The notes under the pieces were generated by a model. That model worked only from the letters and a program-made list of their open reading frames with translations. It was not told the DNA's origin and did no database searches. This document shows, one piece after another, positions 35,787 through 48,844 of a DNA stretch of 64,000 nt (position 1 is the stretch's first letter; each line of letters opens with the position of its first letter). The stretch is from Thamnaconus septentrionalis (Eukaryota; Chordata; Actinopteri; Tetraodontiformes; Monacanthidae), in assembly GCA_009823395.1 (NCBI GenBank), contig CM020507.1:4803501-4867500 (forward strand), read 5' to 3'. Position numbers and translations under genes: made by a program.

Positions 35787-35800
35787 TAGTGACGTCACTA
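35787..35800. promoter_or_regulatory. Perfect palindrome with a full CRE upstream of the THAP gene
   Basis: TAGTGACGTCACTA is a 14-bp perfect palindrome containing the CREB/ATF site TGACGTCA (35790-35797). It lies about 135 bp upstream of the THAP start codon, a typical position in TATA-less promoters. Binding is inferred. Confidence 0.5.
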
Positions 35801-35859
35801 TGTTACTGAAGTACAGTCTGCACGTCTGAAGCACACATTTTCGAAAGAAGGAGAGGAGG

Positions 35860-36133
35860 GGGGGTCCCCGAAATATACGGGACAAAGTGAAGTGCGTCCC
35901 GTATCAGTTCATTACGGGACAGGTTTTTTTTTAGTGCCTAATGTGGGACAATCGCGTATTTTACGGGAGGGTTGGCAACCCTATCTAGACCACAGACGGA
36001 AATCAAATGAGGTTTTGTCATTTTCCCTAAAAAACGGGACAAATTGTGTCCCGGGAGAGATTTTATATTTCCCGGGACAGGTGGTGAAAAAAAGAGAACA
36101 ATTCTGGGGGAAACGGGACGGGTGGCAACCCTG
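35860..36133. repeat. Interspersed repeat, two related copies in tandem
   Basis: Two stretches (about 35860-35985 and 35986-36133) are rich in gggac/gtccc words and each ends in a similar block, acgggagggttggcaaccct and the variant ending gggtggcaaccct. AGGGTTGGCAACCCT is palindromic apart from its centre. This resembles a non-autonomous DNA-transposon relic. It separates the two THAP exons. Confidence 0.55.
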
Positions 36134-36308
36134 AGCTAAAGAGGGTCGAGGACGGACTTTTTTCATACCGGGTGGGATCGTAGACAGGCCGGAGATGCAT
36201 ATTATTGATAGAAAAGCGCACTAAAGTGCATTTTGCATAATATGGGACCTTTAATATAACAAGCATCCCTCACTCGGCCTGTCTCCGTCTCTCTCCCGCC
36301 TCCCCTAC

Positions 36309-36677
36309 CTGCTCCATCCGTGGCTCCGCCTCGGAACAGCCCTTGGCCGGCCGTTCACTGCGGGCATGATGCGAGCGGTCCCTCGGAGCTCTCTCTTCGG
36401 CGGTCTGGTCTCGAACCGTCGGTGTGGCTCCAGCTTTGAGACACAGTTTCCCCGCCAGTCCCGCCTCGTACTGGCCGAGGTTAGTGAAGCAGTCCGGCAG
36501 GAAGTGGTTGGCACACACCATGGGGTTCTTGCCCACCTGCGCCGGGACGTTGCCGTCAAACACGAAATCCAGCCACTGGGCTCTCCTGTCCTCCGACACG
36601 GGGAGCCTGTGTAGAGACTGGTGCTGGTGTTTGCAGCCTTGGACCGAACAGTTGGCGTGTTTGGGTCTCGCTGACAT
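36309..36677 (-). CDS. Second THAP-domain exon, tandem to the first (partial gene model)
   Basis: ATG at 36677 opens a frame with Cys10-x4-Cys15, Trp35, Cys55-x2-His58, FLPDCF and TPTVRD, so all zinc ligands of a THAP domain are present. It resembles exon 1 of the neighbouring gene (WIDFIFEG against WLDFVFDG). A donor gagcag|gtaggg after residue 123 leaves phase 0, the same phase as the neighbour's exon 1. Without splicing the frame ends at 36270 (135 aa). No downstream exon of its own was found before the next THAP promoter. It may splice into the neighbour's exons 2-4, be an alternative first exon, or be a decayed duplicate. Confidence 0.65.
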
Positions 36678-37386
36678 CGCTGCTGCTACGCGCTAGCTTA
36701 GCGGGGAAGATGTCTCCAAGCTGCCGGGGGGGTAGGCACCGGTGTTCGGGATGCAGCCTGGAGCCTCCCGTGGTCCGCCCACCCGTCTCACCGTGGCTCT
36801 CGTCCCATGGCGGGGGCGTGCACGACAGCAAGTCGGCGTGGTCAAAAATCCAAATGAGTGGGTTTGCGATTACAACTTGGGTATATTCATTAATGTGTCT
36901 CTACTGCGGCAGTTTTTTATATATATTTTTATATATACTTTGTAAACTAATTCCTGAGGATAAGATGGCAGCGGCGTGTTTGGGCCCGATAAGGTTTGAG
37001 GAATAGCTGTTTCAGAGCAATATTGCTCGAGTAAGTAAGAGACGCGAAGCTCCAGGCTACTGCCAACCCAACTGCACCCCCTAGTGGTAGTCTGCGCACC
37101 ACGGTGTTATTTACTTCTACTGTAAAACTGTTACTGTCTCTGCAATGCACAATGTAAAGGTTTTGCTCTCCTCAGTCTCCAAAATAGTTTCTGCCTGCGC
37201 CACTAACAAACTTTAACTTATTGTTTACTCCTCTATCTTACAAATAAGATACACATGGATTTTATTAAAGGTCATTTCATTTCATTTTTAGGGCATTCAG
37301 CCAATTTTACATAGTGGAACTTTAACTGACAATGTCAGATTTCTATTCATAAGAAAGGAAGTCACAAAATTATTTTTAGACATTCT
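36678..37386. other. Intergenic gap between the THAP exon and the rasgef1b 3' end
   Basis: GC-rich near 36.7-36.85 kb (probable promoter side of the second THAP exon), then AT-rich. No gene seen. Confidence 0.6.
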
Positions 37387-38936
37387 TTTATTTACTCTTT
37401 TTAAACACTACTGTTCATAATAATAATAATAATAATAATAATAGTAATAATAGTAAACGTGTCTATTCCATCTTGACAATCAACATAAAAGAAAGAACTT
37501 GAGGAGGAGGGAAAGACAATATGTACACAGTGAACACAGCGACAGCACTCAGTGTAAAGAGAGGAACAGTCCAGGCAAAACCAACGTCAGTCAAAAAAAA
37601 TATTCAACTTCATAGTCTGAATGCCTTTAGAAAATAGGTGACATACAAACTATTGTTAAAAAACACAACATTGAAAGTTTAGCCAATATCTGATGACGAC
37701 TCAAGCGTGTGCCTCGTACAATTTTAAATAAACAAAATAAAATAACAGCGAGTGTTGGTAAAAGGATAGAAAATGACAACACAAACTTTTTATAAATAAA
37801 ACAAAAATACTGAGAAACGTCCAATACTTAATAATACAAGAATACAAAATATAAACGAACCAAGTGATCATTTGTGGGAATTTAAACAGAACGTCTCACT
37901 TTAGTCAGCCACCCAATTCATTCACTTTTCTAGCCTGACCACAGGGGGGCGGCACAACCACACTCTACTCGGGGACAGTGGACAGACAGTAGCCTGGGTT
38001 GTCTCAGCAGCAGATGGCTATTTTAACACTGATTATCAGAGAACAACAGGAAGGAAACAGTCAAGACGCCTCACATTTAAGCTCACTGGGGGTTTGTGTC
38101 AACGCCGAGTGCTTGTCGGAGCCCCCAGCAGACTCTCCAGCTCTAGGTCCAACGTCTAAAGGATGCTGCACGCCTTAATTTAAAGCCATTGTAAGGGATT
38201 CAGCGGTGTGTCAGAGATAAACAACAGGTGGAAAGAAGAGGGTGGGGGGATCACAATATCTTATACAAGACAAACAAACAAACCAAAGTTTATTTAAATT
38301 GCAGCCAGTGCATTATTTTTCCTTACAGGTAACAATTAACATAACCTTCAAAAACATGAAGTGACGGATACGCAGGCAATATACAAAAGGAAACAAAACC
38401 CACAAATAGTGTTTAGCTTGCCAGTAACAGTGTGTAAAAGGTTCGAGTTCATGATACAAAGAGTGCTGGCTTATGGAACCAACGGTAATAGGGTCTCTTT
38501 CACGTCAGCCAACCAGCGGCTAACTTTGAAGCAGTGTTGATACAAAAAGAGAACATCAACTTGTTGAAAACTAGTGGGGACCCCAAGGACCCAACGCTCG
38601 GAGGCAGAAAAAAAGCTAGCTGGGCTTTTACTCTGAGGGTCTGCTGTGTTTCTTTCAGTTTTTGTTTTTTATAAAAGACTATAAAGTCATACAAAGATGA
38701 AGAAAAACTGCTGTTGTGAATCATACAGCACACAGGGCATGAGGGTAAGAAGAGAAAGCAGAGCTTCATAAGACTCCAAAGGCGGGCAGGAAAACAGAAG
38801 ATCCGACGCCGGCCGACGTAGAGATTGTCGCTCCCCCTTCACAAGACGGGGATACTTTGCTTGGACGACGGCGCCGCCCACAGGGCACAGCTGGCTTTGA
38901 CACGGCCGTCATCCGTCTGCTTCCACGTTGAGGAGT
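37387..38936 (-). other. rasgef1b: rasgef1b 3' untranslated region (inferred extent)
   Basis: Non-coding sequence after the stop, ending at a minus-strand AATAAA at 37387-37392. An AAT microsatellite lies just beyond it at about 37420-37455. An upstream alternative signal occurs near 38290. Confidence 0.5.
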
Positions 38937-38961
38937 TTAGACCCTGCCTAGCAGAGTGGAT
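38937..38961 (-). CDS. rasgef1b: rasgef1b coding exon 13 (residues 466-473 and stop)
   Basis: A 25-nt coding end: STLLGRV and TAA at 38939-38937. Found by matching the mammalian SSLLGRV terminus; acceptor ctccacag and phase both agree. Confidence 0.92.
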
Positions 38962-40226
38962 CTGTGGAGAGGAGGCAGAGGCCACTGTTAGGATCCATCC
39001 TGAGATGTAGATACAAACATTCTGCCTCAGTGTCAAAGCATTTGAATTCATTGCATTTTTTATTTTTTTTTAAACCGTTCAAATTAGGCTTTAAACCCAC
39101 AATCAATGCTTTTCTCGATTTCAACCTCGGCTAACTTTGGTTTTGTTTTTTTGGAGCAGCCTACATCCGGGCCCGCCCGCCCGCTGTACAATCTGCTGAT
39201 GCGGCTTAGCAAGAGTAAAGTGACAGATCGTGTCGCAGCGGAGACAAAGCTCAGGGGGCTGCAGAGAGGAGAGGCTGCATGGCAAACACTCTGTGAAAAT
39301 ACCAGCACAAAACACATGGCAGAGGGGAAAGAAATAATCCACCCCCACTGGGCTCCAGCCCAACATTCACAGGCCTTCATTCATTTAGAGAAATATTAAT
39401 ACACAGCAATGTAATTAGAAAAATCCTGCGTTTCATGAGTGATTTTCATGCCAGATATCTCACTGGATAAAAGGTAAACAGCGTACTCTATTATTTCATC
39501 GTGGTATTTTGCTTATAATTGAGTATTTCATCTCAGTAATCATGATGTCATGTGACCTGAAGACTGAAGAATATTGTCTAATGTTAAGTGAGTTTTTTCC
39601 CGTTCAATATTTTTACACATTGAAGGATTACATTACATTACATTACATTACATTATCTGTTTACATTGGATTCTTGGTCCATATTGATGTTTCAAAGGCG
39701 TTTATCTACTGTATTCATTGACAAGAGGCCAGGCAGCTACAATTAGCCGAGAATGTGTCTGGTTGTATTTAACACGACTCAGAGGAAAACATGAAATATT
39801 GAAATATTTGAAACATCATGAATAACCCATGTGCCACTGTCACTCGGTGTGAAGGTTCTTGTTCTTTTTGGGCGGGGTGGGAGGGGCATTTTTTTTTCCC
39901 CGAGACGCATCTTCCAGATCTCGATAAAACTGCTGGCGGATGAATTTCATTGTGGTGCGGGGAGCAAAGCGCTCACTGAATCAGTTTGTATATCAATTAA
40001 GTGAGAAGGGAAAAAAAAAAACCTGGATTCCTTCCATCCATCTCCCCACATACTAATGTCTGGTTGGGGCTGTCAAGAGTGTGTGTGGTTGCAGGATGAC
40101 AGGGTGTAATTGCATCAAAATGACTGATGTCCTTTGTGCTTCGTGACAGAGATGAAGGATGAGCACCTGTGTGCGCTTTAATGCATTTATTGACTGGCCT
40201 GCGCGTCTTTGCGTGTGCGCACGCTC

Positions 40227-40271
<45 letters not shown>

Positions 40272-40360
40272 AGCGTCAGCGTGTGACCCACATCCCTCCG
40301 GGTCGGCCTCGTCAGCGGGACCAAGGAAGACAGTCGTGATTGAAAGACTCCCTCGGGGGA

Positions 40361-40397
<37 letters not shown>

Positions 40398-43373
40398 CGT
40401 TAATACACACCTCAGAGACTTCCATCTGTCCTTCTCCATGTTGTTCTCAGGGCCCTCACTGTCGTACGATGCCAGATACAGCGCTGCAGCAAGAACAAGA
40501 AAATCTTTAAATTTTTAAATTCTATTTTGAGTTGGTTTGTTTATTTTTAAAATAATTTTATTATTTGCTTTCATAAAAGGTGGGGTTTCTCGCGGGGAAC
40601 TCTGTCTACAACTACTTCCTGTTTTCCAACACTTTCTTGCTAAGTGAAAAGAGACAGACTAAAGAACAGGCGGCCAGACACTGTCTGAGGTCACGCAGTC
40701 ATGACAGTCCGAAAAAATGGCGGTGGGATTTCGCAGGGCCTTTTGATAAGACACCGCAGGAGCCCGAGCCGGCGACACCTCTTTAAAGGGAACATTTGGA
40801 CAAACTATAAAAAAAAGTGGTCTGGGATTGAGAAAAATAGGAGCTTTTCATTCAAAACAAGGAAAGTGGGAAAACTCGACAGAAAAATGATTTGTTGTGT
40901 AGACAGCTCCACCAACCTCCCATCCAATTTTTAACCAATTGCAATTATATTTTGTTCAAAACAATTTTCACTAGGAGGTGAAGATGTGAAAATCTAAAGG
41001 CGAACAGGACTTTTCACAACTTTGGATTTGCTGCCTACCGTCCTCTGTGAAGGCCGGGGCCGTCAGCAGGTACTGCAGAATCTTGCGATCCTTCTCAAAG
41101 GGACACTCCACCTTCTTCCAGGTCATGAACTCACTCACTTGTTTGGCCATTTCCCAGAATTTCTGAAATAAAACAGAGCATTTTCATTAAAAGAAATACA
41201 CGTTTAAAGTTGTGTTTTTTACTGTGAGACAAAAACAAACACATAAATGATGACCTTCAGGAACCACTGTCCTGATTGGCTATTTAAAAAAAAAACTCCC
41301 AGCGTGAGAAAGTTGTCAGCTGAGTTTCCACGGCCGTGACCGAACACCAGTGGAAATATTCACCAGTTTTGGTCACTGTGATCCATCCGTGGAAACACAG
41401 CTGACCTCAAGTCCTACTTCTCCATTCACTAAAAACGCTTTAGGGAAGTGGACGTAAATAGACGTGGAAATTGTTGTCATGGGTCATAAATAGTAAGTCA
41501 AACGTTGCCGGGCGGTGATATTTAGCCGCGGGCTGAAAATCCCCAGTTCAGTTTACCTCGAAGTTGATCTGCCCGTTTTTCAGCCGGTTCACACAGCCCT
41601 CGTTGAGGAAGTAGAGGTCTTTGATGAGGAGGCTGAAGAAGGGGATGACAATCTGCAAGGCAACAGAGGAAGAAAAGGGTTATTTTTTTACATATAAATA
41701 TTTCATTGCTTTTTTATTTTTAATGAAACACAACAGCAAGAAACACAAAAACAAGAGACATTATTGACGGACAGACTATTTTTTTTTTTTTTTTTACTGT
41801 GACAGACTATGAAGGCAGGAATCAATACAGGATAATAAATACAGATGTGTGACTTCATTTGAAGTTGCAGTTGCTTTTGGCAGATTGGGAGGGTAGAAAA
41901 TGGTTATTTCAGGAAAAACAACAGATTTCCTTGGGTTGCTAAACCACGTAATTCAAACGAACAGGAGTGGAGAGGTGGAGGAAGTCATTGTTTAATTTCT
42001 GGACAAATCCAGCCGCACTCACTTTCACTTCTTCACCCACACATGTAGCAGCATGTTTTAACACGACGGGGAAAAAAGGGGGGAAAAAAAGGAGAACTTA
42101 TCTGAACAAAAACAGCAGACTGAGACAAGAGCTGAGTTTCCAGAAGGGGGAGAAAAAAAATCCCCTTTAAATCCTCTAAATAATTCATCACCACCCCCAT
42201 GCTATGATTCAGGTCACTGCGTGTCTGGGCACCAACAGAGAAGTCAATGAAGAAGAAAATGGGGGAGCACCAAGACCACAATGAAAAAAATAGCAGATTT
42301 TACCCTGAAGGGATTTTTTTGGGGGGGGGGGCTGAGGCACAAAATTCTCAAGCAGAACAAAAATCAAAAGCTGCAAAACTGGGTTGATCAAAATTAACAT
42401 TTTGTTTTCAGTTTGTCAGGACATGTGGAACAGCGACCTGTAAAAGAAAAACATCTCCGTGCTTGAGGAGAGGGCTCGGCAACACATCCCCACATCCCCG
42501 GACTATCAAACATTCATGACGGTGGAGCCTTTAAAAATGAAACGGCAGTGGGAAAGCAGCGGAATAGACAATTAAGTTCGACAGACGGCGGAGAAGGAAA
42601 TTGTTTGTTTAACATTTCAGCGGTAAATCTTCACCCGTTGGCCTTTCAGTCAACCCAAGGTCGAAAAAACATCCCCACGTTTTCATTCGGCAGAGTTTCT
42701 AGTCGACAACTCGACAAGTCTGGCGAACTCAAAGTCTATGAGCGGCGCTCTGAGGGTCTGCGGGGAGTTCGGGGGTTGCAGGACTTTCTTCTATCAGTGA
42801 CACCGCTGGAAAAGTCCGAAATTAGCAACACCTGAGCTTTCTAACGACACGCGTCTCTGAAAAAATGTCATCCTTCACTTCTTCCACTGGAGGTGCCAAA
42901 AGATACAGCTCTGAAAACCGCTACTTTGTGACATCACAAAGGGTACAACACCCTCCCAGGTTAGTGACTACACTCTCGGTTAGGTGTCGGCTCCGCCCCA
43001 CCGGGAGATATTTGTTTTCATCTCCTTCCAAAAATGTGGAGGGTCCGACAAAGCACTGGTTTGAGCGAGAAGTTGTGGCGGCTGTAAACAGCGGGCTAAA
43101 CGACCTTGTTCCAGCCGCATGGGAACAAAACAAAGATCTGGAAAATGGGCGTAATGAGTGCATATTTTTCTCTCAGTCCTTTTTCATCTCTCTTGAGCTG
43201 CCGCGCGTTCAAAAGATGATTGGCCCGACAGCGCTTGATCTTTATCAAACCGCCGTCAAACACTTCATCTTCTGTGGTCGCTTTGCGTAAGACTGAGGCC
43301 AAGCCGGCGAGCGAGAGTGCTCAGCGGACCGTTGCCATGACTCTCGATGAACACCGCAGCAAAACAAGAACAG

Positions 43374-43413
<40 letters not shown>

Positions 43414-43685
43414 AGAAAAACAGGACTGAAATGACGCAAGAACGTCGTCTCTGTTGTTCTTCTGGCCGAGTCAACAGGGCCGCAGATGCCTGAAGGAGAC
43501 AGTAAACAACCCCCGACCCTCCACCCCCCCTTAACACTCCCTCCCCCTGACTCTGAGGAGTCGGACACCAGGGCAAGAACACGGAGGAACTTTCCGTCCC
43601 GTGACCCCTGACCTCTGCTCTGCTCCTCCGGCTGTGTTTGCGTCTCTGCCTTCAGGAAGCCGCACAGCCTGGTTGGTTATCCAAC

Positions 43686-43716
<31 letters not shown>

Positions 43717-44258
43717 TGAGGCTTGACCAGTGACGTGGGCTGGCCGGGGGGAACACTATGTGATCTGGCAGCAGGCTCTGTTTTCTTTAACCTCTCACTG
43801 AGCAGGAAAGCGAGACCCTCCTCATATCTTGACCCACTTACAGCCCCTCCGCTCCGCTCTGCTCCGGCCCGGGGCGACGAGCGGGCCTGAGCGGTGCTGT
43901 TATGCAACCTCTGTCCGCTATCCAGGGACACTGTGCTGATGCTATAAACAAGCAACAGCAGAGCGGTGGGTGGGGGCCACTTCCCCTCCTTCAAGTCCGT
44001 CAGAAAAAAATAAAGTCAAAAAAAAAAAAAAAAAAAGGTGGCGAGCGGAGAGATAACGAGCCGACACTTTTACATAACTCCAATCAGCTCTCGCCATCTG
44101 TACAGCAGCAGCAGCAGTGGCGGCGGCAGCAGAAGTGGCGTGCGTCAACAGCACTTAAATTGGTGGACGGAGCAGAGCGGCGACCTCGGGGGGGCGGAGG
44201 TCACTTCTGGATCAGCGGCCGAGTCAAGTGCTCCTGACGTTTCCTTCTGAGGGAGTCT

Positions 44259-44324
<66 letters not shown>

Positions 44325-44341
44325 GCTGCTGCTGCTGCTGC

Positions 44342-44411
<70 letters not shown>

Positions 44412-46129
44412 GCTGCTGCTGCTTTCTGCCCACTTTCATGTTTGTTTTTTTTAGATCCCGCTAAGACATTAAAAAAAAACCGCCTTTGGCAAGACAAGAG
44501 TGTAACTCTTTGGTTTTTTTTCCTCCTGGAGAACTTTAACCTGGGAATGCCGGGATTAATCGGAGTGTATTTGTCTTCCTCAGATTCGCTGGCTGACAGA
44601 GACAAGCCGAGTCCCGCAGAACAGAAGAGGGATTAAGATGAGATCAGTTTTTTTCCCCCTCACCTTCTCTCGGCTGCTGTTGGCCGTGATCGACCTCTGC
44701 GTGGCTCCTCTCAGCGCCGTCCGGTAGTTGTAGAAGTTGCTGGAAGGATCCATCTGGTGCTGCGGAGGAAAAACACACAGGCCTTAAATCAAACGCGCAC
44801 AAAAGAAAAGCTGTAGGTGAAATGATGCTGAGTAATTTCTCAGCAATGACTGAAATATTGCAGTCACTCTGCTGGTGGACCTCCTGCCTCCTTGAGGTTC
44901 TTAAACTCAAGAGGAATCTCTGATAACTGTCTCATCCCTTGTTGCCATTATCTAGAACGGCCGACAGTGGGGGAAACTTGCTTGGTACTCCAACATGGGA
45001 TTGTTTTGGCCTGTGCAACAATGACTTTAAAGGTTTCAATGGTGCACCAAACCTCTGCTGCAAGCTAGAACTCAACTACTCAGCACAACCCCATTTTTTT
45101 ATTATTAGTTGTTAAAGAGAAGCTCTTTACTCCCACTCAGGTGCACGTGTGTCATGATTGACACTTGACTTAGCGATTCGCCAACTGAAAAACCCTCCCT
45201 TGTTAACATTCGGGTTAGTCATCGTCGTCCATCACGATAAACCCAGAGTCATCGTGCATTTTGGAAAGATGGAGTTCACCCAGCCAAGAACGTTTTCTCC
45301 AACTAATTATTTTCTACCATGTGACCTCTGACCGCTGCCCATCACTCAGGGTTCCCGGCTTTTGTGTGTGTGTGTGTGTGTGTGTGTTTGTGCAATTCTA
45401 ACTTTTGTTGTTTTGTTTTATTTGTTTTTTTAGTTCATGTTGGTGATCCTACTGTACTCACTTCCAGGATGTCAAACTTGGCCGTCTTGACTTTGCTCCA
45501 GGTCTTCTTGAGGCGCGACACCGGACTCATGTTCATCCCAGCTGTGAGGCGGACAGAGGAAAGAGAGAGACAGACAAGGATAGATAGAAGGAGAAAGAGA
45601 GAGAGAGAGAGACGGGACAATGAGGGAGCTATCACACGCATCCAAGGAGACAGCATGACGTGATCGCATTAACACATGGTGCGCTCCCATTCAGCCACGC
45701 AAGGACAACAACAACCATCCTCCACCTCCACCTCCCCCTCTTCCTTCTTTCTTTCTTTCTTTCTTTCTTTCTTTCGCTGTTGTCTCTCCTGATGCAGTGA
45801 GGAGGAAAGGCCACAGGAACAATAGAGTTAGCGCACGCCTCGTTTCCCCTCCCAGAGCTCTGCTTCCCATATGGTAATCCTCCGTCTGTAAGTGTGTGTG
45901 TGTGTGTGTGTGTTTGTTTGCCCCCCGGCGAAGGTTCACGCACCAGGGGTCACCGTCAGAGCGGCGCAACATCACAACACACAAAGGAAAAGCAGCAGAG
46001 AAACGTATCTTGACTCTGAGGCTGCTAAAAAAAACTTTGTATTCCGAAATAAAGGCAGGTCCAGCCGCCGCCGCCGCCGCCGTGTCAGAACGTGTCTCAC
46101 ACAGGAAACCGTTTGTTCACAAAGACAGC

Positions 46130-46168
<39 letters not shown>

Positions 46169-46301
46169 TGTGAGCAGGTGCTGGCTGTGCTAGTCGCCCC
46201 CACTGGGAAACATACACACTCCCCTTTATAGAAGACATTAATATGTTGCTGATGTCGTCTCCTTTTCAGCCCAGGAGAACAGAAGACACACTGACACAGG
46301 A

Positions 46302-46347
<46 letters not shown>

Positions 46348-48810
46348 TGGCTCCGTTGTAGTTAATTGCGCAAATCATTTCACTCCAAGTACAAATCCCT
46401 GCTTCTTATGATGAAAAACCTATTGGATGGTTTGGATTGGATCAGAGAGAAACCGCCAGCAGGCGCTCAATGAGCCGGGACGTGGTCACTTCCTACCGAG
46501 GTCCGCATTACATTCAGCCTAATTCAGATCAATGTTCCTTCCATAGTTGCTCTTATCAAAAAGGGCAAAAATTGATAAAACCATGAAAAGATCCATATCT
46601 GCGGCATTACTGAAGATCAATATTATATTATTACAATCCATCACACCATGTCAATGGAGGATTGGCTGACATTTTCTAATCCGTTACCATTCCAGATTTA
46701 AGAACTCAATATTTCAATATCTACCCGTGTGTGTGTGTGTGTCATTTTTTCATTGCAGTGCGCCGTGAGATGTGGGTCTGGGCTAACAATGCTCATGTTA
46801 ATTCCTTTTTCCCACAAAAGGAACGTTGTCTCCTCATACATGAAGTCCATCCTTTGTCCCAATTTGGATTTAGGAGGTAAATGAAATAGTTAGCACGATA
46901 GCAGATAGCTAACATCTGCACAGCTCCTGGCTAACAGGCTAGCGTGGATCATTTGCCTTGATGTTGATGTTTGTCATCATATGAAAGTTTTTGAACACTT
47001 GGTCACCACAGGCTTACTGGCCAAAATTGTTATGTGGATTAGAAAACGTCACCAGAGCCTCCGATGACAGCGGTGATTAAACGGGTAAAGGGAGGTGGGG
47101 TGAAATGTCCCTTTAATGGAAGAGCAAACCCACCAGTGGCTCCCTGCAGGCCAGGCTGGTGGAGGAGACCCCGTCATGTGGCGTTTTCTCTCTCTATCGT
47201 CTCTCAGGGGAGCAACAAGAGAGCAGCTGCCACTCCAATATCCTCCAAACTGCCCCCTACTCATGTATTCACTCTCTCTGGACAGTGCTGACCATCTGCC
47301 TGGACGGCTTACCCATCATCCCCCAGCATCCCCCAGCATCCCGCCGCCACCGCCGCCCTTTGCTCTGGGCTCTGTGGCCCTCAGGCCTGTGAGAAGGACC
47401 AGATGTCCCCCTCCGCTCCCCTCAAGCTCCTGCCTTTTCCGAGCCCTCTGGTCTACAGTGCCCGAGGGGGGCTTCCAGTGTGCTAACGTAGCTCGGGCGT
47501 TTTATCTCTGTCCAGACGCATTTCATCTCTTTCAGTTCGGAGTGCGAGCCCGCCCGGTAGAGGTTCCACTGAGGCGGATCAGAAGACCACCATCACTGCT
47601 GGATGTCTCGCTAGGCTCTTAAATTTCCCCCAGACTGGATAACGCTCTGGACACTCAGTCCAACACGAGTCTGTCACTGTATAGTTGAGGTTTGATCAGA
47701 GCTAAAGTTCAAAGAAAAAGACCTCCCCCAACTCCCTTAAACACCCCTGCAATTATGTGATCTATCAAAATCTTGGCAAGATCAGTCGCCTGAGGCAAAT
47801 CGCATGGGTTGGAAACAAAGTGGGCCATTGACACGTCCAAGTGGATTTCCCTGCTGCTTGAAATACCCAGTGAGGAAGTCGAAAAAACCACTGGCGCAAA
47901 ATCATCTCGGAGCGAACGTGGCTGACGGTGCTGACAGCGTTCCCACCAAAACAAGGCCGTGCACATAAATATTCATTTCTAGACGAGGAAGAAAAGCAAC
48001 TCACATATGATGGCCATGAGGGAGTTGAAGTTGCCGATGTTGAAGCACTCGCGGGCCACGTCGATGAAGAACTCGATGACCCGAGCTCGGTGCTTCTTTT
48101 TCACGGGCTGCGGAACAGACAGGCGTCAAAGTTTTAGCGCTTATTTCACGGCAGCGATCAGAAAAGCTGCACCATGAGGCCACTGGCAGGCAGCCAAGTG
48201 TCACGCCGCCACTCCATCCAAGCATCGATCCACTTGGAGTCGGAGAGGTCAGACACTCACCATGCAGATTTCCGTGGCCACCAGGTAGCTGAGTCTGTTG
48301 AACCACTCCACATACGCCTCCAGGTTGCTGGCCTTCTTGTGATCGCTGTAGCAGCTCTGCAAAAAGCAAAAACACAGTTTTTCCATCAAGGCATTGTTTA
48401 GCGCCGTGGAAAATAAATGAATGAATAAATAAAATATTCTGTGGGCTGATTCGACCGCTGCATCGCGCTCAACTTCACTCCATGTTGATTATTCACGTCA
48501 CGCTGGCCGGTTCTTTGTGTGGATTCCCCTTGATCTCATTTCACACATTCCTCTGGCCTTACGCCACCGACCCCTGTGTGCTATTTCCCGCTAGTGGACA
48601 CGTTGATTTTGACACGCACGCGCACACACACACGCACACACACACACTGACTGAATGATTCCCGTCTTTTCAAAGCAGCTCATTGGGGGTACGAGGCCGG
48701 CCAGCCCCCAAGCACAAAGGCAGCCTGAACCCCCACATCGCCTCGCTTCCAACAAGGGGCTGTTGCCTGGCAACCGAACGCCAGACAGAGCAGCAGCAGC
48801 AGCAGCAACG

Positions 48811-48844
<34 letters not shown>

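Larger units (their letters stand above)
41653..44663 (-). other. rasgef1b intron between coding exons 9 and 10
   Basis: Contains a dispersed-repeat copy (42923-43100), CA runs (about 43376-43408 and 43685-43716), poly-A (44019-44036) and the CTG array (44261-44423). No gene seen. Confidence 0.9.

Noticed and set aside
36270..36308. Read-through tail of the second THAP exon to the stop at 36270
   Set aside because: The residues after the donor are low in complexity and a plausible gtaggg donor precedes them; kept only as an alternative.
44201..44605. Minus-strand frames of poly-Ala and poly-Gln near 44.3 kb
   Set aside because: Products of the CTG array inside a rasgef1b intron; no conserved flanks.
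47116..47622. 168-codon proline-rich open frame
   Set aside because: C-rich intronic sequence in rasgef1b with no splice support or homology.
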